In this document: positions 1-7,930 of the stretch, one piece after another
Layout of the letters: every line of letters starts with the position of its first letter
How positions within the stretch are numbered: position 1 is the first letter of the stretch
Assembly: GCA_018449715.1 (NCBI GenBank)
Contig: JAAVVA010000005.1
Coordinates: 1-64,000 of the forward strand
Direction of reading: 5' to 3'
Origin: Acidobacteriaceae bacterium dw_441
GTDB lineage: Bacteria > Acidobacteriota > Terriglobia > Terriglobales > Acidobacteriaceae
DNA: 64,000 nt
Translations under genes and position numbers: made by a program
Notes under the pieces: generated by a model
What the model was told of the DNA's origin: nothing
Seen by the model: only the letters and a program-made list of their open reading frames with translations
The model's database searches: none

Positions 1-33
1 CCAACTGACCAGCGAAGTTCTCTAAGACTTTGC

Positions 34-74
34 GCAAATATCACGATCAATCCAAGTGTGATCGTGATATTTGC
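34..74. repeat. 16-bp perfect inverted repeat upstream of truncated lysR
   Basis: Arms 34-49 and 59-74 (GCAAATATCACGATCA and its exact reverse complement) flank a 9-nt spacer. There is no T-run after it, so an intrinsic terminator is unlikely. It ends 36 bp before the ATG at 110, where an operator or a LysR-type binding site could sit. The role is inferred from position only. Confidence 0.6.
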
Positions 75-109
75 TGATCCTTCTATGATCTCGATAGAGG
101 TTGCTTGAT

Positions 110-604
110 ATGGAGTTGCGGCACCCGCGGTATTTCATTGCGGTTGTGGAAGCGAAAGGTGTGCGTGAGGCTTCGCGGCGACTGCATGTGGCGCAGCCTG
201 CGATCAGCCAGACACTCGCGAACCTGGAAGACGAGATTAGTGTCGCCCTGTTTTCCCGGACGGGGAGAAGTCTGAAACTGACGGCGGAAGGCGAGCTGTT
301 TTACACAGAGGCCCGACGCACGATTGCGCAGTCGGAGTTTGCGGTGGAGAGCGTGCAGCGTGCTTCGAGAGGCGAGCTAGGCAAGCTGTCGCTAGGGTTC
401 TGCGGCGCTGCGACGTATGCCTTTATGCCGGAGGTGGTGCGGAGGTACAAGGCAAAGTTTCCAGGGGTGAAGATCGACCTGCGTGAGTTGACGCCAGTGC
501 AACAGGAGGCGAAGTTTGCGGCGGGCACGATCGACGCAGGCTTTACGCGTGCGACCTCGGCGAAGGTGGATGCGTCGCTCGATGCGCGACTTACCTCAAG
601 GTAA
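110..604 (+). pseudogene. LysR-family regulator, C-terminally truncated
   Basis: The product starts MELRHPRYFIAVVEAKG and carries a typical LysR winged helix-turn-helix (about residues 1-60; ASRRLHVAQPAISQTLANLE is the DNA-binding helix pair). Only the first part of the effector-binding domain follows before the frame stops at about 164 residues, while LysR proteins are normally about 300. I chose ATG 110 over TTG 101 because a GAGG lies just upstream. The missing sensor half argues for a decayed gene, although an HTH-only protein could still bind DNA. The next 170 bp hold a remnant of a different regulator, so this edge looks like a decay or rearrangement site. Confidence 0.75.
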
Positions 605-623
605 CTTATGAAGAAAACGATGA

Positions 624-779
624 AAAATTGATTGGTCCGCAGCGAATGCAGCGTGTGACGCACTTGATCCAAAACTGGATACTCTCGTTCGCGAAATCGT
701 CACCCGCATCGCCGATAAATGGATGCTGAAGAACGTGTCACGCTTTGAGCAAGCACAACAGAACTATGATGACGTTTAG
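624..779 (+). pseudogene. HxlR-like regulator remnant
   Basis: One frame reads about 51 residues to a stop at 779, with no good start. The middle (VREIVTRIADKWML) matches the conserved N-terminal helix of HxlR/MarR-like regulators, where a [D/R]xVxxRIxDKWxxL pattern is usual. The end (FEQAQQNYDDV) resembles the C-terminal helix of the same family. The winged-helix core that should lie between them is missing, which suggests an internal deletion. This is a motif-level reading. Confidence 0.4.
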
Positions 780-964
780 ACGCATGAATCGCCGCCGTCC
801 CCATTGCTAAGCATCGTATACCGACATCACAAATGAATTGGGTAAACGCGCTTCCGTTATCAAAAGACTATGATGAAGCGGCTTCGCATATAGAGGGAGC
901 CAATACCAGCCCTTCCCGGTACCGTAGCATCGTATGTGTACAGCTATATGGAGGTACGAACTCA

Positions 965-1525
965 ATGAGAATGTTAATGGGTAGATCCGCGATGTACAGC
1001 ATCGTTTTGGCCTTGGTCTTCGCCACCACGAACGTCTCCGGTCAACAAGGTGCTCATGCCACGCTTGTACCTGAGGCCAGCCGCACGGCCGCCCCGGCAT
1101 TCCAACTGGCTGATAGTTCTGGAACGAACAAGCAGGTAACCGACTATCGCGGGAAAGTTGTACTGCTCAACTTCTGGGCGACCGCGTGCGGTGGATGCCA
1201 GATGGAAATTCCCTGGCTGATCGACCTAGACTCAGCGCACAAAAGCGACAGTTTTATAGTCGTTGGCGTTTCGATGGACACCTCGTATGAAGGCTCGAAA
1301 AGCGCCGACCAGGCCTGGAGCCAGGTCAAGCCCTTCGTCGCAAATCACAAAATGAACTACCCGATTCTGATGGGGGACGCTACGCTCATCACTTCCTACA
1401 AACTGGGATCTGTTCCGGCGACGTACCTGATCGACAAGCAAGGCCGGATCGCCGCCACCTACAACGGTGTTGCTGAGAAGAGTGACGTGGATTCGAATGT
1501 CAATAAGCTGCTGGCCGAGCAGTAA
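965..1525 (+). CDS. TlpA/ResA-like exported thioredoxin
   Basis: This is a 186-residue protein with an N-terminal signal sequence (SAMYSIVLALVFATTNVSG) followed by a thioredoxin/redoxin domain. The active site is a CxxC in the context FWATACGGCQMEIP, and the cis-Pro loop reads SVPATYLID. Exported TlpA/ResA proteins of this size reduce disulfides in cytochrome c maturation or protect envelope thiols. Which of these applies here cannot be told. ATG 965 was chosen because GGAGG lies 10 nt upstream and it puts the signal peptide at the N terminus; a longer frame from 833 has no such support. It is monocistronic, between regulator remnants and a gene desert. Confidence 0.85.
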   Translation: MRMLMGRSAMYSIVLALVFATTNVSGQQGAHATLVPEASRTAAPAFQLADSSGTNKQVTDYRGKVVLLNFWATACGGCQMEIPWLIDLDSAHKSDSFIVVGVSMDTSYEGSKSADQAWSQVKPFVANHKMNYPILMGDATLITSYKLGSVPATYLIDKQGRIAATYNGVAEKSDVDSNVNKLLAEQ

Positions 1526-2014
1526 CACGGGCATAGGTTTGGAACCCGGGGCGATCTAAAAGCAGGCGATATCGAGAATAATGAATCCGCGGAAATCAAT
1601 TCAATCTGAGGGTATCTGGCAAACCGACACTGAGGCTATCACTGCCGTCTGAGCGAGTGCTTATCCCTCGCTCAGAGCTCTGCCCTATGACCCGATAGCA
1701 GTCATTGCCGAAAAGGTCGTTTTCCAGCGAACAGCAAGTTTGAATTGGCTTAGTCACTTCCGACAGGCCGAGTTATTAGTAGTAATCCGTTTGCGGAGGC
1801 TTCGACGAACAATCGCTCTACGGCCAGAAGACAAGAGGTCGGAGGGATGATGGCTAAAAGACTCTCTCGTTTGTCCGTGTCGAATTAGAAAACCTGGGTT
1901 CGGAGAAATGCGCTTAGCGAAAGTAGTCTCTGCCGTTCTCCGGCTATTGAGTGCATCGCCCTGTGCTCACCATCCTACTCATAGTCACAGCGCCACGAGC
2001 GCATCGTCACACCA
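1526..2014. other. gene-free stretch with one hairpin
   Basis: No convincing reading frame is seen on either strand. A perfect 10-bp stem (1648-1657 with 1667-1676, 9-nt loop) is present but lacks a T-tract. It could be a weak terminator between the convergent thioredoxin and permease genes. Nothing else is recognisable. Confidence 0.5.
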
Positions 2015-4660
2015 TCATTCGGCGCGTAGCGTGACAGCCGGCTCGACACGCGTTCCAGCGCGAGCGGGGATAAGAATTGCAACGAGAGCCACCAAGGACA
2101 GAAGCAGCGGGACTAGGATGTACGTCAACGGGTCATATACGCTGACCTGGAACAGCAGCGTCTTCAGCATGTGCGATGTCGCCAACGCAATGCCGAGGCC
2201 GACCGCCGAACCCACTAGCACCATGCGCAGTCCGTCCTTTGCAATGAGGCGCAGGATATTGGCCCGTGTAGCGCCGAGGGCCATGCGCACGCCGATCTCG
2301 TGTGACCGTTGTGTTGTCATAAACGCGATGAGGCCATAAAGGCCGACAATTGCCAGCAACAAACCCGTCAGAGCAAAAAATCCAAGCAGCGTTGTTTCAA
2401 AGCGCGGGCGGTCCGCCAGTCGGTTGAGGGACTCATTCAGGGGTTCCATCTCAACCGGAATGGTGTGATCGATGGAAGAAACCTCCGATCTGACCCATGG
2501 TTCAATCGCAGTCACCGGCATGGCGCTATCCACAATCACCATCAAATGGTTTCCACCCCAGTCGTCGGATACGCTCCGGCGGAGCGTGTACATCTCCGGC
2601 TCACTTTGTTCCGTAAGTCCGCTGTTTTTTACGTTGTCCGCCACGCCAACGACTATGGCTCCGGCGCCGCTGACATGCGCGCCCGGCAGGAATCGCTTTC
2701 CAATGGGGTCTTCGCCTGGAAACAGGCGCTCGGCCAATAACCGGCTAAGAATCACTTCGCGCTCATCTCCTGTGCGATCCTGATCTGCAAAATTCCGACC
2801 GCGCATAATCGGAATGTTGAGTCCACGAAAATAGTCCGGCGTCACGGATCGACCCACAACAGTTCCTCCGGTTCCTGGAGGGATCGGTGGCTTCCCCTGC
2901 ACGTGCAGGTCGGAGAGTCTAAAACCGTCTTGCCACCCTCCCGGAGGAATCGAGTCCGTCATTCCCACCGCACGTGTGCCGGGCAGCCGCCGTAGAGATG
3001 ATTCAAGACGAAGATAGAAGTCCATGACCTTCTGATTTGTGTTGTAGCGCAGCCGAGGAACCGCCACCTTCACGGCCAATACCCCATCTGTTTGTATTCC
3101 GAGATTCTGTTTTTCGATCTTCGTAAAGCTGCGCAGCAACAGCGCCGCACCTGACAGCAGGATGATGCTGATAGCGATCTGCGTTGTGACCAGGCTACGC
3201 CTCAAAAAAGCGTGATTGCGCGACATCGACATTTTCGCGTTTAGCGCGGCCAATCTTGGTTTCTGTAGCGCCGTAGCAATACCGAAGATCACGGCGCAGA
3301 GGCACGATATCAGGGCTGCAAACAGTCCAATACGCAGATCGAGATGCGCTTTGCTGACGAATGGGATTCCGGTTGGAGCGAGGCGGACAAATACCAGGAC
3401 GAGCGCTTTCGCTATCGCAAGCCCCGCTAGGCATCCCGCGAACGAGAGCACAAATGCTTCCGTCAGCGCCTGGCGAATGAGCCTACCCCTGCTTGCGCCG
3501 ATCGCCGAACGAACCGCAAGCTCGCGCTGCCGCCCCGCTCCGCGTGCCATCATCAATCCGGCTACGTTCGCGCACGCAATCATCAAAACAGCAAGGACAA
3601 ACCCAAAGAGAACCCACGCGACCGGTCGCGCATCTTGCGTCTCGCGATCTCGCAGCGTCCGAATGCTGAGACGAGTTTCGCTTTTGGCCGAAGGCGGGAA
3701 CCATTTGAGGTCGCCGTTGAAAAGAGGCTGCATCTGCGCGTACGCCTGCGCTACGCTCACGCCCGGTTTGAGGCGGGCAAACAGTCGCATGGGGTAGCCG
3801 AAGCCGCCATTGACCGTCTGCTGGATCGCAGGATCGAAAGCAAAAGGAGAGATGATATCCGCTGCTTCCAGAGTAGGAAACTGAAAATCCTTAGGCAGGA
3901 CGCCCACGACTCGGACGGGCCTGCCATCTACATTAATCATCCTGTCCAGGATGTGCGGGTCGCCGTTGTAATGTACCTTCCACAGTCCGTAAGAAATCAT
4001 CACCACAGCAGGTCCGTTGGGACGATCCTCCTCTGGTAAAAAGTTGCGGCCAAGAACCGGAGAGATTCCGAATAAAGGAAGAAAGCTCGCCTGGAATGAA
4101 ATGCAGTTCAGTGGCATCGGATCGTTCTCAACCAGGTCGCAATTTTGGACACCTGTGCTCTGCGCTGCGAGAGCGGAGAAAGGGGTCTGATCCTTCTGCC
4201 ACTCCACATAGAAGCGGCCCATCACAAACTCCTGCCGCTCCAGTGGGTGCACGAATCCTAGCGACACAATTCGACTCGGTTCTGCATAGGGCAACGGCCT
4301 GAACAAGATGCGATCGACAACGCTGAAGACGGCAGTCGTCGCTCCAATGCCAAGTGCGAGAGTGATCAGGACACTGAGGGTAAACAGCGGATTGCGGCCA
4401 AATCCGCGAAACGCGTAATGGACGTCCTGCATTACGGTCCCAATCCACCACCCGGGACGCTGCCGCTCGCATTGTTCCCGCGTGGGCTCGATGCCGCCGA
4501 ATTCAATCAGCGCCCGACGGCGCGCTTCGGCTGGGTCCATCCCCGCCGCAATTCTGGTTGTGATTGCCTGTTTGAGATGAAACTCGATTTCTTCATCGAG
4601 CTCCCTGCACCTTTTGCGAAAGATCAGGAAGCGAAGCCGCGTCAAGAGTTCAGAGATCAT
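2015..4660 (-). CDS. ADOP-family MacB/FtsX-like permease
   Basis: The 881-residue product has the layout of acidobacterial duplicated orphan permeases. It has a cytosolic prefix (ELDEEIEFHLKQAI, AEARRRALIEFGG), then a first membrane helix near residues 90-115. A MacB-like periplasmic domain and a first FtsX block (RQRELAVRSAIGASRGRLIR) follow, then a second periplasmic domain and a second FtsX block (RSHEIGVRMALGATRANILR). The two copies of the FtsX signature show the internal duplication. No ATPase gene is adjacent, which fits the 'orphan' label. The ATG overlaps the padR stop by 4 nt (ATGA), so the two are translated as one unit. The substrate is unknown; macrolide-like or peptide export is only an analogy with MacB. 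Confidence 0.93.
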   Translation of the reverse strand: MISELLTRLRFLIFRKRCRELDEEIEFHLKQAITTRIAAGMDPAEARRRALIEFGGIEPTREQCERQRPGWWIGTVMQDVHYAFRGFGRNPLFTLSVLITLALGIGATTAVFSVVDRILFRPLPYAEPSRIVSLGFVHPLERQEFVMGRFYVEWQKDQTPFSALAAQSTGVQNCDLVENDPMPLNCISFQASFLPLFGISPVLGRNFLPEEDRPNGPAVVMISYGLWKVHYNGDPHILDRMINVDGRPVRVVGVLPKDFQFPTLEAADIISPFAFDPAIQQTVNGGFGYPMRLFARLKPGVSVAQAYAQMQPLFNGDLKWFPPSAKSETRLSIRTLRDRETQDARPVAWVLFGFVLAVLMIACANVAGLMMARGAGRQRELAVRSAIGASRGRLIRQALTEAFVLSFAGCLAGLAIAKALVLVFVRLAPTGIPFVSKAHLDLRIGLFAALISCLCAVIFGIATALQKPRLAALNAKMSMSRNHAFLRRSLVTTQIAISIILLSGAALLLRSFTKIEKQNLGIQTDGVLAVKVAVPRLRYNTNQKVMDFYLRLESSLRRLPGTRAVGMTDSIPPGGWQDGFRLSDLHVQGKPPIPPGTGGTVVGRSVTPDYFRGLNIPIMRGRNFADQDRTGDEREVILSRLLAERLFPGEDPIGKRFLPGAHVSGAGAIVVGVADNVKNSGLTEQSEPEMYTLRRSVSDDWGGNHLMVIVDSAMPVTAIEPWVRSEVSSIDHTIPVEMEPLNESLNRLADRPRFETTLLGFFALTGLLLAIVGLYGLIAFMTTQRSHEIGVRMALGATRANILRLIAKDGLRMVLVGSAVGLGIALATSHMLKTLLFQVSVYDPLTYILVPLLLSLVALVAILIPARAGTRVEPAVTLRAE

Positions 4661-5001
4661 GAGGAGGCCTCCGTAGCCTGGCCAAGGACAGCCGCGATTG
4701 CTAAGGACAGACGATCCCAGGTAGCCAACTCGGTCGCGAGTTGTTTCTTGCCTGTCTGGGTCAAGCGGTAATACTTCGCCCGTCGATTATTCTCCGTGGT
4801 CTGCCATTCCGATCGTATCCATCCCTTGTACTCAAGCCGATGGAGCGCTGGATAAAGCGAACCCTGCCCGATCTGCAAGACATCTTTCGATAGCTGTTGG
4901 ATACGCTGCGCCACTCCCCATCCATGCATTGGCTCAAGCGCGAGCGTCTGAAGGATCAGTAGATCCAGTGTTCCCTGCAGAAGGTCAGTTGATTGCGGCA
5001 T
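4657..5001 (-). CDS. PadR-family regulator (acidobacterial type)
   Basis: A 114-residue PadR winged-helix protein: MPQSTDLLQGTLDLLILQTL, then GWGVAQRIQ, GQGSLYPALHRLE and a wing with RRAKYYRLTQTGKKQL. This compact form regularly precedes ADOP permease genes in Acidobacteria. ATG 5001 was chosen over longer frames because the PadR domain begins there and an AGAAG lies directly upstream. The stop overlaps the permease start, so it probably represses this padR-permease operon. The promoter with an inverted repeat just upstream supports autoregulation. Confidence 0.92.
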   Translation of the reverse strand: MPQSTDLLQGTLDLLILQTLALEPMHGWGVAQRIQQLSKDVLQIGQGSLYPALHRLEYKGWIRSEWQTTENNRRAKYYRLTQTGKKQLATELATWDRLSLAIAAVLGQATEASS

Positions 5002-5016
5002 CTTCTTCTCTCGACG

Positions 5017-5055
5017 TTCGACAATAGCTTTACGCTTGCTCCTGTCGAATGTCAA
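5017..5055 (-). promoter_or_regulatory. padR-ADOP promoter with embedded inverted repeat
   Basis: Reading the minus strand, TTGACA (5055-5050) and TAAAGC (5032-5027) are 17 nt apart, a good sigma-70 spacing. The sequence TTCGACA (5049-5043) and its inverse TGTCGAA (5023-5017) bracket the -10 box symmetrically. That is where a PadR dimer could block RNA polymerase. The boxes are seen; binding is inferred. Confidence 0.6.
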
Positions 5056-5488
5056 GGGTAGTACAGACATGCCAATTCTCTTTTGTCCGATGGTTGACGC
5101 CAAATCGCCAATGCACTTATTGAGGTTGATTATTAACGATATTGGGCTATTCCGAGATCTATATCCCGAACTTGTAGCACAAGTTGCAGCGCGTCATCAC
5201 AGGGGCAGGAGTGAAGTACACCCGTAATCGACAAGAAGCGTTAGATCGAGAGATTCTGGGCATCGCAACAGAGCTTAGCAAAGCCGGTCTTACTTCTCGA
5301 TGCGACTGCATCATTCCCTTGCTGGACAGGGCTCTCTATATAACTGGCACGAGATCAGCAGGTCAATCCCAAAAGCTCGTGGCATTAGGGTTGGAACCGG
5401 GTAAAACCGGATTGGTTATCTCAAAACGAAACATGACAAATAAGGCCGTCAGAGTCTAATCCTGGGCGTAACCTCGTTTGATCGGATT
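5056..5488. other. gene-free stretch
   Basis: It lies upstream of padR and downstream of dnaB. A 91-codon open frame at 5184-5459 (+) has no recognisable domain and no ribosome-binding site, so I do not call it a gene. No RNA or repeat is recognised. Confidence 0.4.
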
Positions 5489-6889
5489 TCAATTTTCGCC
5501 GCCGTAGTCGCCGGTGCTGAGATTCTCGAAGCGTGTGTAGTCCGACAGATACGCGAGGTGAACGCTGCCTGTCGGGCCGTTACGCTGCTTGGCGATGATG
5601 ATCTCGGCCTTGCCCTTCGATTCCGGGTCCTCGTCGCCGTTCTCGTCCTTGTTGTAGTAGCTGTCGCGATGGATGAAGCAGACGACGTCGGCGTCCTGCT
5701 CGATCGAGCCTGACTCGCGAAGATCGCTGAGCATGGGCTTCTTGTCGCCGCCGCGCTGCTCGCTGGCACGCGAGAGCTGCGAGAGGGCGATGACGGGAAC
5801 CTTCATCTCCTTGGCCAGCGCCTTCAGTCCGCGTGAGACCGCCGCGACCTCCTGATTGCGGTTCTCGAAGCCCTTCTTGCCGGGGCCGCCGGAGGCGGTC
5901 ATCAGCTGCAGGTAGTCGACCATGATGAGGTCGAGGCGGCCCTCCTGCTGGCGCAGGCGGCGGGATTTGGCGCGCATCTCGGCGAGGTTGATACCGGGCG
6001 TGTCGTCGATGAACATCTTCGATTCGATCAGACGCTCGAGGCCGGAGATGAGCTTGCTCTTGTCGTCCTTGCCGAGGAAGCCGGTCTGGATCTTGCGCGA
6101 GTTGACCATCGCCTCGCTGGCGAGCATACGGCGCAGGAGGCTCTCCTTCGACATTTCGAGCGAGAAAACTGCGACGACCTTGCCATCGCGCACGGCGGAG
6201 TTCTGCGCGATGTTGATGGCCCAGGCGGTTTTGCCCATCGAGGGGCGCGCGGCGATGATGATGAGTTCTGACTCCTGCAGGCCGCTGGTCATGCGGTCGA
6301 ACTCGACGTAGTGGGTGGCCAGGCCGGTGACCTCGCGGCCCTGCTCGTAGAGCGCGTCGATGGAGCCGAAGGAGGATTTTACGATATCGCCGATGTCGGA
6401 GAAGCCGCCGGTGACGGCGTGATCGGAGATCTCCATGAGGCGGTTGCTGACGGTGTTGAGGACGTCGATAGCCTCGGCGCCCTGGTCGGCGGCCTCGATC
6501 ATGCCCATGTCGCAGACGCTCATGAGTTGCCGCATCAGGCTCTTGTCGCGCACGATGCGGACGTAGCTTTCGACGCTCAGCTTGCGGGGGAGACCTTCGC
6601 TCAGGGATGCGAGGTAGGGCACGCCGCCGATGGCGTCGAGTTCTTTCTGGCGGCGAAGCTCCTCGGCGACGGTGACGATGTCGACCGCGTGGCCGCCCTC
6701 GGCCAGTCGCAGCATCGAGGCGTAGATGCGACGGTGCGAGTCGAGCGCGAAGTCGTCGGCGGTGAGGAGCATGGTGGCGTCGGTGATCGCAAGAGGCTCG
6801 ACCAGCATGGCGCCGAGGATGGTCATCTCGGCGTGGACGGAGGCGGGGCGTTCCTGCTGGTCGCCGACAATTTGGGGATAAGAAGCCAT
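5489..6889 (-). CDS. dnaB: replicative DNA helicase DnaB
   Basis: A 466-residue hexameric replicative helicase that unwinds DNA ahead of the replisome. The N-terminal helical domain (about residues 15-120) includes MTILGAMLVEP and a hinge. The RecA-like C-terminal ATPase has Walker A ARPSMGKTAWAINIA near residue 215, LSQLSRASEQR, and LSDLRESGSIEQDADVV, which are signature DnaB motifs. The length is normal. The start MASYPQIVG gives a usual DnaB N terminus. It is transcribed away from msrA, with a REP-like arm between them. There is no phage context here, so this is taken as the chromosomal copy. Confidence 0.96.
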   Translation of the reverse strand: MASYPQIVGDQQERPASVHAEMTILGAMLVEPLAITDATMLLTADDFALDSHRRIYASMLRLAEGGHAVDIVTVAEELRRQKELDAIGGVPYLASLSEGLPRKLSVESYVRIVRDKSLMRQLMSVCDMGMIEAADQGAEAIDVLNTVSNRLMEISDHAVTGGFSDIGDIVKSSFGSIDALYEQGREVTGLATHYVEFDRMTSGLQESELIIIAARPSMGKTAWAINIAQNSAVRDGKVVAVFSLEMSKESLLRRMLASEAMVNSRKIQTGFLGKDDKSKLISGLERLIESKMFIDDTPGINLAEMRAKSRRLRQQEGRLDLIMVDYLQLMTASGGPGKKGFENRNQEVAAVSRGLKALAKEMKVPVIALSQLSRASEQRGGDKKPMLSDLRESGSIEQDADVVCFIHRDSYYNKDENGDEDPESKGKAEIIIAKQRNGPTGSVHLAYLSDYTRFENLSTGDYGGEN

Positions 6890-7090
6890 GACTTAATCTT
6901 CCGCTTATCTGGCGGGTGCGGCAAGATGAAAGGCTGCACCATGATTGGTGCGGGGCTTATTTTTCCACGGGGTTATGGGGATACCCACAGGTGGCGGTGT
7001 CGCCATGACTGCCCTCCGGTGTGAGTGCTGCCTCTCCGTCATTCTTCGCCTTCGGCTCAGAATGACGGTTGTGGTGGTGCGAACGGGATT

Positions 7091-7132
7091 CATCCCACCC
7101 TTCGCGATGAGGCTGCGAAGGATGGGGCACCC
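7091..7132. repeat. REP-like right arm, single
   Basis: CATCCCACCCTTCGC, a 9-nt loop, then GCGAAGGATGGGGCACCC. This is the right half of the dispersed inverted-repeat family described under 15490-15659. It sits between the msrA stop and the dnaB start. The upstream flank (GTGCGAACGGGATT) matches the spacer end of the complete copies, so this may be a truncated element. Confidence 0.85.
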
Positions 7133-7167
7133 AGTCATTTGTACGGCGACAGAGGTTGTTGCGGTGC

Positions 7168-7872
7168 TTACTTGTGCTTGTAGTCCTGGAACAGCTCGGG
7201 GAACTGCTGCTTCAGTCCGGCGATCTTCGGGACATCGCAGACCTGAATGTACGGATTGTCAGGGTTCTTCTCGGCGTAGTCCTGGTGGTAGTCCTCGCCG
7301 TTGTAGAAGGCCTCAAGAGGCACGAGCTGCGTCACGATCTTCTTCGGGAAGACGTGCGCGGCGTCAAGTTGCGCGATGTAGGCCGCCGCGACCTTCTGCT
7401 GCTCGGGCGAGGTGAAGAAGATCGCCGAGCGGTACGAGGTTCCGACATCCGGCCCCTGGCGGTTGAGCTGCGTGGGGTCGTGGACCACCGAGAAGAAGAC
7501 GCGCAGGAGGGTTCCGTAGCTGACCTTTGAGGGGTCAAAGACTACCTTCACAGCCTCTGCGTGCGTCGTGCTCTCGGAGGAGACGTCGCGGTAGTTGGCT
7601 GTCTCCTTCGTCCCGCCGGAGTATCCAGCGGTTGTCGCGGTAACGCCCTTTACACGTTGAAAGACGGTCTGTACGCCCCAGAAGCATCCGCCTGCAAACA
7701 CTGCGGTTTCACTGTGCGGAGTTGTTACGTGCTCATCGACCTCGGGAGCCGGAATCGGCCCACGTCCTGCCTCTGCCACACTTGCCATCCTGCGACCTCC
7801 TATGGTCAGCACAATCGCGAGAACCGCGATGACTCCAAGACTTACCCTGATCCAGACTGCGGCGTTTCTCAT
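7168..7872 (-). CDS. msrA: peptide methionine sulfoxide reductase MsrA, membrane-anchored
   Basis: Reduces methionine-S-sulfoxide in proteins. The catalytic motif GGCFWG is followed by the family pattern (GYSGGTKETANYRDVSS, HAEAVKVVFDP, GPDVGTSYRSAIFF, EDYHQDY). The 234-residue protein is longer than cytosolic MsrA because it has an N-terminal hydrophobic helix (VSLGVIAVLAIVLTIGG) and a linker before the domain. It therefore probably works in the periplasm or at the membrane. A Cys near the C terminus (QVCDVPK) may serve as a resolving residue. The gene lies upstream of dnaB on the same strand, but a repeat arm separates them. Confidence 0.93.
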   Translation of the reverse strand: MRNAAVWIRVSLGVIAVLAIVLTIGGRRMASVAEAGRGPIPAPEVDEHVTTPHSETAVFAGGCFWGVQTVFQRVKGVTATTAGYSGGTKETANYRDVSSESTTHAEAVKVVFDPSKVSYGTLLRVFFSVVHDPTQLNRQGPDVGTSYRSAIFFTSPEQQKVAAAYIAQLDAAHVFPKKIVTQLVPLEAFYNGEDYHQDYAEKNPDNPYIQVCDVPKIAGLKQQFPELFQDYKHK

Positions 7873-7930
7873 CGCGTTCTCCCGTTGGCCATCACTCTAT
7901 TGGATGTCGGGCGCGTTGGAAGGTAACAGC

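Noticed and set aside
5184..5459. A 91-codon open frame (+) between padR and dnaB
   Set aside because: It has no ribosome site, no known domain and weaker third-position bias. I leave it as noise, but it is the best candidate in that gap.
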